Below, piece after piece: positions 1 through 8,673 of a stretch of 59,692 bases of DNA. A model generated the notes under the pieces. The model had not been told where the DNA came from, did not search any database, and saw only the letters and a list, made by a program, of their open reading frames with translations. The stretch's first letter is position 1, and each line of letters begins with the position of its first letter. This DNA comes from Spirochaetes bacterium RBG_16_49_21 (GTDB lineage Bacteria > Spirochaetota > UBA4802 > UBA5550): NCBI GenBank assembly GCA_001829495.1, contig MIBJ01000048.1:8882-68573 (forward strand). The letters run 5' to 3'. The position numbers and the translations under genes were made by a program.

Positions 1-2
1 GG

Positions 3-953
3 CAACGGCTGGAAGACGAGCCGTTCTTTTCCGTTTATCCGCACAACTATCGGATTATCGCGGATTCGCTGCATGCCTATATCCGCAGCGGATCGGATAT
101 CGACCTGCAAGGGTTCATACGCGACTACTATGACCACGCGAGGCTGATGAGCATCACCCCGGACGGCGCTTTCAGCGATATTGACCGGGACGAGATTAAG
201 TCAATAATAATGGAAAGGGTGGACTCTCGGGGAGGCATCTCCGGATTCGTTCAGGAGCGCAAAAGCAGCGCCTTTTATCGGAATGTCGTGTTCGGCTCTT
301 CCGTATTGTTTTCGAAACCGGATATGATCTTTCCTCCGGCGGCATGCGGGATCGCAAGAGGGGAGCAGATACTGAATATCGAGCTGAGCGGCGTGTTTCC
401 CTTTTTATGGAAAAACGCCGAAGCCGGCGAATGTGAAACGCTGGTCATCTCCAGCAGCCCCAAGCCTTCAGCCACGAGCGTCGTAGAACCGTTTCTCGCT
501 TATGTCGCGGCAATGTCCGGGTATGCGGAGGGTCTTAAGGATTTTATCGGTTCCGGCGCGTCTACCATTCATGTGTCGTATACGGGCGGAATAGCGTCGT
601 TTCCGTATTGTCTGGGCGGGCGGGAAAGCAGAGAGTATATGGACCGGCTGATGCACGACTTCCTGGACGAGTCCTGCTTTGACCTGCTCCCCCTCAGGAT
701 CATATCAGGCATTAAGCGGCTTTTGCCTCTTGCTATGAAACCGGACGTTGATGATTCGCAGCGGAGAGAGTACCGCAGAGAATTGGCGCGGCTGATCAAC
801 GACGACGCTGACCGGTCTTTTCCTCTGCTGCGCTCCATGCGTATTCTTGAGGTCGCGAGCGCCGAAGTACCTGAAGACGCCTATGACAAGGTGCGGGACC
901 GGCTGGCTGTATTGCTTAAGCCCTTTGTTGCAAGAGGAGGGCCAGGGGTATGA
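3..953 (+). CDS. RecC-like exodeoxyribonuclease V gamma subunit, C-terminal part (cut by window start)
   Basis: The frame is open from the first bases of the window, so this is the 3' part of a longer gene; the first in-frame ATG, at 147, is probably internal. About 316 residues are visible and end at a TGA that overlaps the next ATG by 4 bp. The RecC assignment rests mainly on position: in RecBCD operons recC is directly followed by recB, and the next gene is an unmistakable RecB. The visible part fits a RecC tail in general shape (a block with Tyr and Leu repeats followed by a charged helical end) but shows no diagnostic motif. RecC scans for Chi and holds the RecBCD complex together at double-strand breaks. 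An AddB-like protein is the alternative, but the RecB-type partner and the recD gene at 39205-41214 favour RecC. Confidence 0.6.
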   Translation, partial: QRLEDEPFFSVYPHNYRIIADSLHAYIRSGSDIDLQGFIRDYYDHARLMSITPDGAFSDIDRDEIKSIIMERVDSRGGISGFVQERKSSAFYRNVVFGSSVLFSKPDMIFPPAACGIARGEQILNIELSGVFPFLWKNAEAGECETLVISSSPKPSATSVVEPFLAYVAAMSGYAEGLKDFIGSGASTIHVSYTGGIASFPYCLGGRESREYMDRLMHDFLDESCFDLLPLRIISGIKRLLPLAMKPDVDDSQRREYRRELARLINDDADRSFPLLRSMRILEVASAEVPEDAYDKVRDRLAVLLKPFVARGGPGV

Positions 954-3900
954 GCGGACAAGCGACATCTCCCATGCCGATCCGGGGCTTTGACGAGATC
1001 GATCTGGATTCCCATTCGGTCATTGAGGCCTCTGCCGGGAGCGGAAAGACCCATACCATACAGGATCTCGTGGTCGAGCTGCTCCGGCGCGGAAAGGTGC
1101 AGAGCCTGGATGAGATTCTTGCCGTCACCTTCACTGAAAAGGCGGCCGGCGAGCTCAAGGACCGGATCAGGAATAACATTAAAGAAGCGCTTACAAAGGA
1201 GCGGTCTGAAATTCTGAAGATTTCGCTCGATAACTTCGATTCAGCCTCGATCCATACGATACACGGCTTCTGCAATAAAGTCCTCCAAGAGTATGCCTTT
1301 GAAAATCGTGAGAAATTTCAGAATGAGCTGGTCGACGACCGGCTGGTGTACCGGAAAATACTCCGAAAGATACTGCGCGAGCAATGGCCCCGGCAATACG
1401 GCGGCTTCTTACAGAGAATATTGAAGCTGTCGAACTTCCCGGATATCACCGCAGATGGGAGGAGCAGATGGGAAGCCCGGGTCATTGAAATCGCCTTGAG
1501 ATACGAGCCCGCAGCCGGCGACGCGCTCGTTCCTCTTCCGGACCAGGACATCGTGCGTAAAATCAGCGGCATGGAGGATGCCTGCACCGGCTGTCTGGAA
1601 GCGCTGGCGAGCCTGGCAGGGGCGATCGATGAGCAGGACATAGGGCGGAGCGCGTTGTGCCGCCAATATACAAATTTGAATATCAGAAAGAACAGCATCC
1701 CGAAGAGGGTGCGAATACTTTGCTCCCTTCTGGAGCTCGTTGCCGCGCACAAAAACGGACGAATATCCCTGGCTGAGGTGGCGGATTTTTTGGCCGGCCC
1801 GGATATTCCTGACGGCGGGTTTCACGAGCTGAACACGGGCTGGCTCAAGGGGGTGAGCGATTATGATGAAAAATTTCCCCGGCTTTTAGATATCATCGAG
1901 GTGCTTGAAAAACTGAGGTCCCTGGATTTCGCCGGATTGCGGAACCTTCTTGCTGCCGCGACCGTACGGCAGATCAAGACGGAGTCGGCCGAGTATAAAA
2001 AAATCCGGGGCCTTATAAGCTATGACGATATGGTCAACCATGTATACGCCGCGCTCACCGACGGTTCGGGCGGCTTGAAAAGGCTTTTACAGAAGCGGTA
2101 CCGGTACGCCCTGGTCGACGAGTTCCAGGATACGGACATGCAGCAGTGGAGGATATTCAAGGCCGTATTTTTAGAAACGGAACAGAACAGGCTGTTCGTG
2201 ATCGGTGATCCGAAGCAGGCGATATACGGATTCCGCGGCGCTGACATCAACGCCTATTACCTGGCGCGCGATGAGATGCTGCGCTCCCATGCGGCTCGGT
2301 ACTATTGCCTGATTGAGAACTGGCGGTCGTCGCCGGGGCTGATCGGCGTTTTCAACGCCCTATTCGGCAGCGGCTGGTTTTTCGCAAGCGGGATCGACTA
2401 TATTCCGAGCCGCTACCCCTCAAAAGAAGACCCGCCCGATCATCCTGATACAAGCCCGCTCTGCGTCATAGACTGCGGACGGGGTACCGGAACCGAGGCG
2501 AAATTCAGGGCAGCGGGGTATATAGCCGGCGAAATCAACGGATTGATACACGGCGGTGCGGGCGTCGCCCCGAAGGATATAGCTGTCCTGGTCAAGAAGT
2601 GGGCGGAGGCGGAGGCTGTGGAAAAGGCCTTGAACAGGGCCGGCATCAGATATTCGTATTACAAGAAGGAGGGATTGTATCAGTCCCGGGAAGCGCTTGA
2701 GCTTTTTTATCTGCTGTCGTGCCTTGCAAAGCCGGGAGACACGGCTGGCCGCAATAAAGCGCTCGTGACGAGATTTTTCAATGTGCCGCTTCGTCTTCTT
2801 CCTCAGTATGATGATCTTCCGGCCGATCATCCCGCTTCAGTCCTGTTCGACCGGTGGCGCGCCTTTTCCGACCGGAAAAACTGGCCCCATCTATTTCAGT
2901 CGATCATGGAGGATTCCGGGATTCTGTTCAGATCCGAGATCGACGACTATGACCGTACGATGATCAATTACCGGACTATCATGCAGAATCTGCTGGTTGA
3001 GGCTGCGAAGGGGAATTACGGCATTCACGATATCGTCGATTACCTGAGCCGCCTGCGGAATCAGGACGCGTCCCTGCCGGAGAGCCATAATCTGCAGAGA
3101 ATCGACCTGGAGGAGCCGGGCGTGCAGATAATGACCATACACGCGAGCAAGGGCCTCCAGTTCAGGGTCGTGTTTATAGCAGGCGGTTTCACGCAGCGGG
3201 ATACAGCGGAGTTCTGGACATACCACCGCCCGGCGAGGACCTTCGACCTCCTCCGGGACGAGGGAAGCAAAGGGCTCTACGACCGGGAAATGAACGGGGA
3301 GGAGGAGCGGCTTTTTTATGTCGCCCTGACCAGAGCGAAAGAGAGGCTGTATGTTCCGGTATTTCAGCCGACCGCGACATCGAAAGGGAGCTGCGGGATG
3401 CTGGGAGAAAAGATGCCGGTCGCCCTTGAAACGGTCAGGCATGAACAGGGCGTGAGATGGGTAGATTTTGATTCAGATAAGTTTGAAAAATCCCCGAGTC
3501 CTATCGGTTCGCCCATGAAGAAAGGGAGCATCATGATGCCTGATCCGCTGTTTCCCGATCCCCATCTGGGATTTCTGGACCGGAGGATATCCGTGGATTC
3601 CTTTTCAGGGTTAAGGCTGCAACTGGATCGGCAAAAAATACCGGAGGAGATATTCGCTGAATTCGGCGATGCCGGCCTGCAGTCAGGGGAGGACGATATC
3701 CCATTCGCGCCTGTTCCGGAGCATGAGCCGGGGACTCCTCAATCAATACCGGAGCTTCCTCCCTCCCGGGAAACCGGCCTTATGCTGCATGAAATACTGG
3801 AGCGTATCGACTTTGGGCATGTCCGGAGCGCGAAATCTCCGGGCAAGCTTCTGGCTCCGGACGCCGAAGCGGGCAGGATAATCAGGGCGGCGGTGCAGAA

Positions 3901-4420
3901 ACATGCCGGGCTCCTGCAACAGGAAGATAGTGATCTCATCAAGAATGAAACGGCAAAAATCGTGTGGAATGCGCTCCATGCGCCCCTGAACGGCTCCGAT
4001 CTTGTCCTCTGCGCAATGGATGAAAAAATTCATGAGGTTGAATTCTACTATCCCTGTTCAGCCGGGGAATTTTCCCCTGCTCCGGGAATCGCGCACGGGT
4101 GTGGTTTCATGCACGGCTTTATAGATGTGATCTTTTTGTTCAACAACCGGTATTATATCGTGGACTGGAAGTCCAACTATCTCGAAGAAGGATATGCTGC
4201 GGATGAGCTTGAAAAGAACATCAGGGATATGCATTACGATCTGCAGATCTCGATATACGCCTCGGCGACGATCAGATGGCTGAAACGGGTCGTAGCCGAC
4301 TATTCCTATGAAGCTCTATTCGGCGGCGTCTATTACCTGTATCTCCGGGGCATGGATGTCAGCAATCCCGGCAGCGGCGTCTATTTCTGGCGGCCTCGTG
4401 AGGAGTCGGGAATCTATTAA
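950..4420 (+). CDS. recB: RecB, exodeoxyribonuclease V beta subunit (helicase-nuclease)
   Basis: This 1156-residue protein is full length for RecB. It is a 3'-5' superfamily 1 helicase fused to a nuclease that processes double-strand breaks for RecA loading. Visible motifs in order: Walker A ASAGSGKTHT (27-36), DEFQDTD (about 387), GDPKQAIYGFRGAD (about 417), TIHASKGLQF (about 725), YVALTRAKERLYV (about 790), and the C-terminal nuclease core GFIDVIF followed by YIVDWKSNYL (about 1070), with the metal-binding Asp and the Asp-x-Lys pair intact. The start overlaps the upstream RecC-like stop in ATGA, so the two are translationally coupled. RecD is not adjacent but lies 35 kb away on the minus strand. 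Confidence 0.95.
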   Translation: MSGQATSPMPIRGFDEIDLDSHSVIEASAGSGKTHTIQDLVVELLRRGKVQSLDEILAVTFTEKAAGELKDRIRNNIKEALTKERSEILKISLDNFDSASIHTIHGFCNKVLQEYAFENREKFQNELVDDRLVYRKILRKILREQWPRQYGGFLQRILKLSNFPDITADGRSRWEARVIEIALRYEPAAGDALVPLPDQDIVRKISGMEDACTGCLEALASLAGAIDEQDIGRSALCRQYTNLNIRKNSIPKRVRILCSLLELVAAHKNGRISLAEVADFLAGPDIPDGGFHELNTGWLKGVSDYDEKFPRLLDIIEVLEKLRSLDFAGLRNLLAAATVRQIKTESAEYKKIRGLISYDDMVNHVYAALTDGSGGLKRLLQKRYRYALVDEFQDTDMQQWRIFKAVFLETEQNRLFVIGDPKQAIYGFRGADINAYYLARDEMLRSHAARYYCLIENWRSSPGLIGVFNALFGSGWFFASGIDYIPSRYPSKEDPPDHPDTSPLCVIDCGRGTGTEAKFRAAGYIAGEINGLIHGGAGVAPKDIAVLVKKWAEAEAVEKALNRAGIRYSYYKKEGLYQSREALELFYLLSCLAKPGDTAGRNKALVTRFFNVPLRLLPQYDDLPADHPASVLFDRWRAFSDRKNWPHLFQSIMEDSGILFRSEIDDYDRTMINYRTIMQNLLVEAAKGNYGIHDIVDYLSRLRNQDASLPESHNLQRIDLEEPGVQIMTIHASKGLQFRVVFIAGGFTQRDTAEFWTYHRPARTFDLLRDEGSKGLYDREMNGEEERLFYVALTRAKERLYVPVFQPTATSKGSCGMLGEKMPVALETVRHEQGVRWVDFDSDKFEKSPSPIGSPMKKGSIMMPDPLFPDPHLGFLDRRISVDSFSGLRLQLDRQKIPEEIFAEFGDAGLQSGEDDIPFAPVPEHEPGTPQSIPELPPSRETGLMLHEILERIDFGHVRSAKSPGKLLAPDAEAGRIIRAAVQKHAGLLQQEDSDLIKNETAKIVWNALHAPLNGSDLVLCAMDEKIHEVEFYYPCSAGEFSPAPGIAHGCGFMHGFIDVIFLFNNRYYIVDWKSNYLEEGYAADELEKNIRDMHYDLQISIYASATIRWLKRVVADYSYEALFGGVYYLYLRGMDVSNPGSGVYFWRPREESGIY

Positions 4421-4482
4421 TCTTGACTTTCCCGACGATGTTTTATAGTCTAATCTGGATTGGAATCATTGTCTAATTACTT

Positions 4483-4664
4483 GAGTTAGGCGATTTTTAA
4501 TTAACGCCTCTTACTCCCTCCCCCTACATGGGGGAGGGTTGGGGTGGGGGTAATAAATTTATGACGAATAGGTGACTTATGTATGCCAAAAACATCTATT
4601 TCACCCTCCCCTCACCCCTCCCATCAAGGGAGGGGGACTGCTTTATTTAAAATTCGCCTAACTC
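4483..4664. repeat. R1a: 182-bp palindromic element with terminal inverted repeats
   Basis: The left end reads GAGTTAGGCGATTTTTAATT and the right end is its near inverse (AAAATTCGCCTAACTC). Inside are two hairpins built on C and G runs, CCCTCCCCCTACATGGGGG and CCCCTCCCATCAAGGGAGGG, separated by an AT-rich spacer. The strand also carries four G runs in GGGGGAGGGTTGGGGTGGGG. An almost identical copy is at 55037-55219, and diverged copies are at 25932-26063 and 27044-27170. It lies 62 bp after the recB stop and fills most of the recB to FecR-OmpA spacer (4421-4703). No open reading frame is inside. It looks like a non-autonomous mobile repeat. Confidence 0.85.
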
Positions 4665-4703
4665 GATCTAGTTAGATTCTGAAAAAGCATCCGAGGACAG
4701 ATC

Positions 4704-5696
4704 ATGAAAAAAATTGCCAGCATTAGTTTAGCAATACTCGCCATCCTGGGAGGGTTCATCGCCTATCTCATATACAGCGAGAGGATGATGGCGCGGCTTC
4801 CGGTAATCATCAAGAAAAACCCCAAAATCACCTTCATTTCAGGCAGTGCTTATTACCGGACATCGGTCGCAGGCCGCTGGAATCAGGCGATGGTGGGCCA
4901 GAAGCTGCAGACGGGCTATGAAGTCAAAACCGATAAAAATTCACAGATGGACATTCGTTTTCATAATGATATGGCTATCCGCGTTTCGGATAATTCCATC
5001 ATGAAGATTGATGATCTGACGGTGAGGAAGGTTTTCATCAATATGAGCCGCGGATCAATATATGGAAAATTTGAAAAATTATTCAAAGAGTACAGCATCA
5101 ATGTACAGACGCCGACCACGATCGCGGCCGTGCGCGGGACTGAATTGGGATTCGAGACCGGAAAAGAAGCCACGACGGTATACTCATTATCAGGAATAAC
5201 GGAGATTTACAACCCTAAATTCAAGGATCAGCGGGTCTTACTCTCATATCAGAACAAGCTCGCGGTGAAAGAAAACGACCCCCCGTCGAATCCGGAGAAA
5301 TTGACCGAGTACGAGGTAACAAAAATCCGGTCAATCCTGAACTCCATTCATACCGAGGAGGTTCTCTTTATATCCTATAAAATTAATTTTGAGGTGGGGA
5401 GCTCGAAAATTCTGCGCAACTCCTATGATGAGCTTGATACAATCGTTCAGATAATGAAAGAAAAAAAAGTGAGGATCAGAATCGAGGGGCATACCGACAG
5501 CCAGGGACCGGCCGCTTTTAACCAGGCGCTTTCCGTACGGCGGGCTGATTCAATAAAGATGTATTTTGTCGGCAAGGGAATCAATCCCGAGCTTCTTGAA
5601 ACTGCCGGTTACGGATTGAGCAAACCGATCGCCAGCAACAAGAGCAAACAGGGAAGGGCGGTGAACCGGAGGGTGGAGTTTATAATTGCTGAATGA
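4704..5696 (+). CDS. FecR domain and OmpA C-terminal domain fusion, membrane anchored
   Basis: A 330-residue protein with an N-terminal membrane segment (about 5-24), a FecR-type domain (about 40-200; the TPTTIAAVRGTELGF segment is typical) and an OmpA/MotB peptidoglycan-binding domain at the end (IRIEGHTDSQGPAAFNQALS, then the NRRVEFI ending). FecR domains sit in the periplasm and usually relay signals or bind ligands. OmpA-like domains bind diaminopimelate in peptidoglycan. The fusion would therefore place a FecR module on the cell wall. No sigma factor or TonB receptor gene is nearby, so a classical FecIRA role is not supported. The start has GAGGA about 8 nt upstream. Repeat R1a lies just upstream. 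Confidence 0.85.
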   Translation: MKKIASISLAILAILGGFIAYLIYSERMMARLPVIIKKNPKITFISGSAYYRTSVAGRWNQAMVGQKLQTGYEVKTDKNSQMDIRFHNDMAIRVSDNSIMKIDDLTVRKVFINMSRGSIYGKFEKLFKEYSINVQTPTTIAAVRGTELGFETGKEATTVYSLSGITEIYNPKFKDQRVLLSYQNKLAVKENDPPSNPEKLTEYEVTKIRSILNSIHTEEVLFISYKINFEVGSSKILRNSYDELDTIVQIMKEKKVRIRIEGHTDSQGPAAFNQALSVRRADSIKMYFVGKGINPELLETAGYGLSKPIASNKSKQGRAVNRRVEFIIAE

Positions 5697-5750
5697 GCGG
5701 CTTGGTTCCCGATAAAATCAGCGGTATCCGGGCAGAATAACGGCCGTGTG

Positions 5751-6629
5751 TTAATGCACCATGTCGTTGCTGTCGGGATAATAGCGTTTCCGGGCCCACT
5801 CAAGATCTCTTTTTTCCTTCTCGGTCAATGAGCTCATCCCCTGCCGTGCTATCTTCTCCAGCAGCTCATCGATGATCTGTTTTGCCTGAATGCGGGCTTC
5901 AATCTCTTTTTTCTTTCTTTTCATTCGGGCCTTCTTAATGGCCAGGGATATAAAATTTTTCCTTGCCTTGTCTTCGGCGGATCGTACGGGACGCCGTATG
6001 CGCACCAGCAGATACAGGTAGCCTGAGATAATCCCGCCCAGATGGCCGATATGGCTGATGGTGCCGGGTGATCCGGAAGCCGCCGACAGGGTGCCGAAAA
6101 ACGAGATGATCCCGAAGATCAGCACCATATATTTTACTTTTACCGGCAGAAGGAGCGGGAATATTATCACCCTTCGATCCGGCCAGGTCATGCCGTAGGC
6201 GAGCAGTATCGCATAGATCGCTCCGGAGGCGCCTATGGTCGTTGTATTGGCGCCGTAACGGATATAGGAAAAATAACTCAGCAGGGCTATAAATAATCCA
6301 GCGCCGGTCCCGGAAAATATATAATAGCGGAGAAAAAGCCGGCTCCCCCATACCTGTTCCAGTTCGCCCGCAAACATCCAGAGACCGAGCATGTTAAAAA
6401 AAATATGCAGCCATCCTCCATGAAGAAACATGTAGGTGAACACCTGCCAAAACTTGAACTCATGAACGAACCCCGTATAATTGAGCCCGAATGTATATTC
6501 GATCAGATTCGGGTAAAACATCCCGGTTATCTGCTGTATCAAAAAAATTATGCCGTTTATGATCATAATATTTTTTACAGACGGCGTCAGCGGGCCGCCG
6601 ATTCTCAATTGCGTGTTTTGGCCTAGCAT
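5751..6629 (-). CDS. Rhomboid family intramembrane serine protease
   Basis: 292 residues with about six membrane helices and all rhomboid hallmarks: HGGWLHIFFNMLGL (Asn79), the catalytic Ser in GASGAIYA (Ser135) and the catalytic His in SHIGHLGG (His196). Rhomboids cleave transmembrane substrates within the lipid bilayer. After the last helix comes a basic cytosolic extension of about 80 residues that ends with a conserved-looking segment (LLEKIARQGMSSLTEKEKRD), a tail common on bacterial rhomboids. The gene starts 12 bp after the stop of the upstream HD-GYP regulator on the same strand, so the two are probably co-transcribed. The ribosome-binding site is weak, consistent with coupling. Confidence 0.92.
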   Translation of the reverse strand: MLGQNTQLRIGGPLTPSVKNIMIINGIIFLIQQITGMFYPNLIEYTFGLNYTGFVHEFKFWQVFTYMFLHGGWLHIFFNMLGLWMFAGELEQVWGSRLFLRYYIFSGTGAGLFIALLSYFSYIRYGANTTTIGASGAIYAILLAYGMTWPDRRVIIFPLLLPVKVKYMVLIFGIISFFGTLSAASGSPGTISHIGHLGGIISGYLYLLVRIRRPVRSAEDKARKNFISLAIKKARMKRKKKEIEARIQAKQIIDELLEKIARQGMSSLTEKEKRDLEWARKRYYPDSNDMVH

Positions 6630-6641
6630 GGTTTCAACGTA

Positions 6642-8252
6642 TCAAGAGTTAAATCTCATTCTTATTTCGTTAAATTCATCCGCATTCTGATAAAACAGTT
6701 GAAATAATTCAGGATCGAATTTCGAGGACTCACCCTGCATTATTTTCAACGTCTCTTCATGCGGCAGCGCTTTTTTATACGACCTGGCCGTAGTCAGGGC
6801 ATCGTACACGTCGGCGATGGCGACGATCCTGGCGGATAAGGGGATTTCCTTCCCCTTAAGCCTCTTCGGGTATCCGCTGCCGTCCCAGCGCTCATGATGA
6901 TATAGAGTGATATCCATAGCCATTTTAAGAAAGGAATCCTCTCCCAGGTCGTGTGAGGCGGATTTCAACGCCTCGTATCCCTTGGAGGCGTGCGATTCAA
7001 TTATCTTGATCTCTTCATTCTCCAGAGAGTCCTTTTTTAAGAGGATACTGTCGGGTATTCCGACTTTTCCGATATCGTGGAGAATCGACGAGTCATATAA
7101 ATCCCTGATAAACTGGTTCGTAATGCTTTTTCCGGATCCGGAATATTTAAGGAGTTGGGCCAATAAGACGCAGTAACTCCGGATTCGTTCAAGATGATCT
7201 CCGGTGGGCTGATCTCTGGTCTCCGCTATTTTACCGAGAGCGAAAATCGTGGTTTTCTGGGTTTTTAAGATTTCCTTGGTACGGACTTCAATGGTGTGTT
7301 CAAGATTCTTCGTGTGGCGCTCTATCTCCTCCACAAGCTCGCCCCGTTCGATGCTGAAGGAGATCTGCCCGCCGATCGATTCAAGGAATGAAATATGCTC
7401 CTTGATGAAGACCCCTGTCTTCTTGGATGCAAACAGCAGAAATCCGCGGATCCGGTCGCTCACAATCAGGGGCAGGATCAATACCGATCTCGATTCATCC
7501 CGTTCCAGCATATCTATCAGGCGGGAATTCGGGAACTGGAACGCCGATTCATGGATATCGTTGAGCGAGAGAACCTCCGTGGTCTCCGTAATTTTTTTAA
7601 GCAAACTGTCCTCAAGATCAAATTTCGTGTCCTGCTTAAAAATTGATTGCGAATCGGATACGACGAGCCGCGACGATATCTCTTTTCGGCTTGAATGTAT
7701 GAGCATGAGAGCCAGGGTATTGAAGGGCATTATCTTTTTCAAGGTAATGTCAAGCGCATTAAATATATCCTCGGTGCTGCTCCCCCTGTTGAGCAGGGCG
7801 ATTATTTCATTAATCTGATTGACTTGCGACAAATACCGGATTCTCTCATCATTCAGTTTTTTCCGTTCAATCGCCCTTTTAATGGAATGATCGAGTATTC
7901 CGAAATCGGTGATCGGTTTCGTGAGAAAGTCGTACGCGCCGGTCTGAAGCGCCAGGATGATGTCTTCATTGGTGCCGTGTCCGGTCAATACGATTTTGGG
8001 GATATCGGGGAAGTTTTCGGACATGATCTGGAGCAGCTCTCTGCCGCCCATCTTGGGCATGCGCAGATCGGTGAGCACCAGATCAAACGGTTTTGACTCC
8101 AGTTTCTCCAAGGCGATTTCGCCGTTGTCGGCGGTTTCGACGTCATGGTTTTTTCCGATTAAATACTTCGATAAGACTTTCTGGATAAAAGGCTCATCGT
8201 CGACAATCAATATCTTATCAGCTTCATTTTTTATTGATCTAATATCTTTCAT
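6642..8252 (-). CDS. Response regulator with GAF-like and HD-GYP domains
   Basis: 536 residues. The receiver domain (about 12-130) has the acidic pair ILIVDDE and phospho-acceptor Asp62 in LVLTDLRMP. A GAF-like sensory region follows (about 150-310), then a coiled linker and an HD-GYP domain (about 350-530) with HDIGK (His392-Asp393) and HHERWDGSGYP (about 452-462). HD-GYP proteins hydrolyse cyclic di-GMP, so this is probably a phosphorylation-controlled c-di-GMP phosphodiesterase. No histidine kinase is adjacent. It is the first gene of a two-gene unit with the rhomboid protease. A second HD-GYP response regulator, with PAS instead of GAF, is at 14329-15672. The start codon has no clear Shine-Dalgarno sequence. 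Confidence 0.93.
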   Translation of the reverse strand: MKDIRSIKNEADKILIVDDEPFIQKVLSKYLIGKNHDVETADNGEIALEKLESKPFDLVLTDLRMPKMGGRELLQIMSENFPDIPKIVLTGHGTNEDIILALQTGAYDFLTKPITDFGILDHSIKRAIERKKLNDERIRYLSQVNQINEIIALLNRGSSTEDIFNALDITLKKIMPFNTLALMLIHSSRKEISSRLVVSDSQSIFKQDTKFDLEDSLLKKITETTEVLSLNDIHESAFQFPNSRLIDMLERDESRSVLILPLIVSDRIRGFLLFASKKTGVFIKEHISFLESIGGQISFSIERGELVEEIERHTKNLEHTIEVRTKEILKTQKTTIFALGKIAETRDQPTGDHLERIRSYCVLLAQLLKYSGSGKSITNQFIRDLYDSSILHDIGKVGIPDSILLKKDSLENEEIKIIESHASKGYEALKSASHDLGEDSFLKMAMDITLYHHERWDGSGYPKRLKGKEIPLSARIVAIADVYDALTTARSYKKALPHEETLKIMQGESSKFDPELFQLFYQNADEFNEIRMRFNS

Positions 8253-8465
8253 TGTTTAAAACAGGATTTTAGAATAGACGTGCTGCTGAATTAAGGCAAA
8301 AATTGAAGTTCATCGGGCACCTTAGCGTCCCGGTGTCTCCATAGCTGATTTATTAAACAATACTGCAAACGTCAATTATAATTATGAATATCTCCCTTAT
8401 ATTTTTCGTCGATTTTTAAGTGCCCGGACAATATGATACTTGCATTCCCAGACAGTATGTAATAA

Positions 8466-8642
8466 TATTTTCTCCATGGGCTGTTCGTCGGGGCCGTCTC
8501 CGACCTGTACGGGCTGGAAACGGCGTTTTTACTTTTGCCGCTGGCCCCGATGTTCAGCGCGATAGTGTTCTTTATAGGGTCGTTCTATTATGAGCGGGAT
8601 CTGAACAGGGTGGAGAAGATAACCCTCGTGAAAGAAGGATGA
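8466..8642 (+). pseudogene. C-terminal remnant of an MFS-type transporter
   Basis: A short open stretch on the plus strand, bounded by a stop at 8463 and ending in TGA at 8640-8642, reads GLFVGAVSDLYGLETAFLLL followed by a hydrophobic helix and FIGSFYYERDLNRVEKI. This is the pattern of the last membrane helices and cytosolic tail of a major facilitator protein (compare the GxxSDxxGL loop and the FYYERD exit motif). There is no start codon and no upstream transporter sequence, so it is a decayed 3' fragment. The rest of the spacer 8253-8673 shows nothing recognisable. Confidence 0.6.
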
Positions 8643-8673
8643 AAAGAGATTACCCGGAATCAGCGGATGCTCT

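Noticed and set aside
3669..4033. Long antisense open frames within recB, the activase, HEAT and macroglobulin genes
   Set aside because: These are high-G+C shadow frames of strongly supported genes, without start signals or family resemblance.
4423..4449. Promoter TTGACT / TATAGT after recB
   Set aside because: The spacer is only 15 nt, and the transcript would have to cross the whole R1a element before the next gene.
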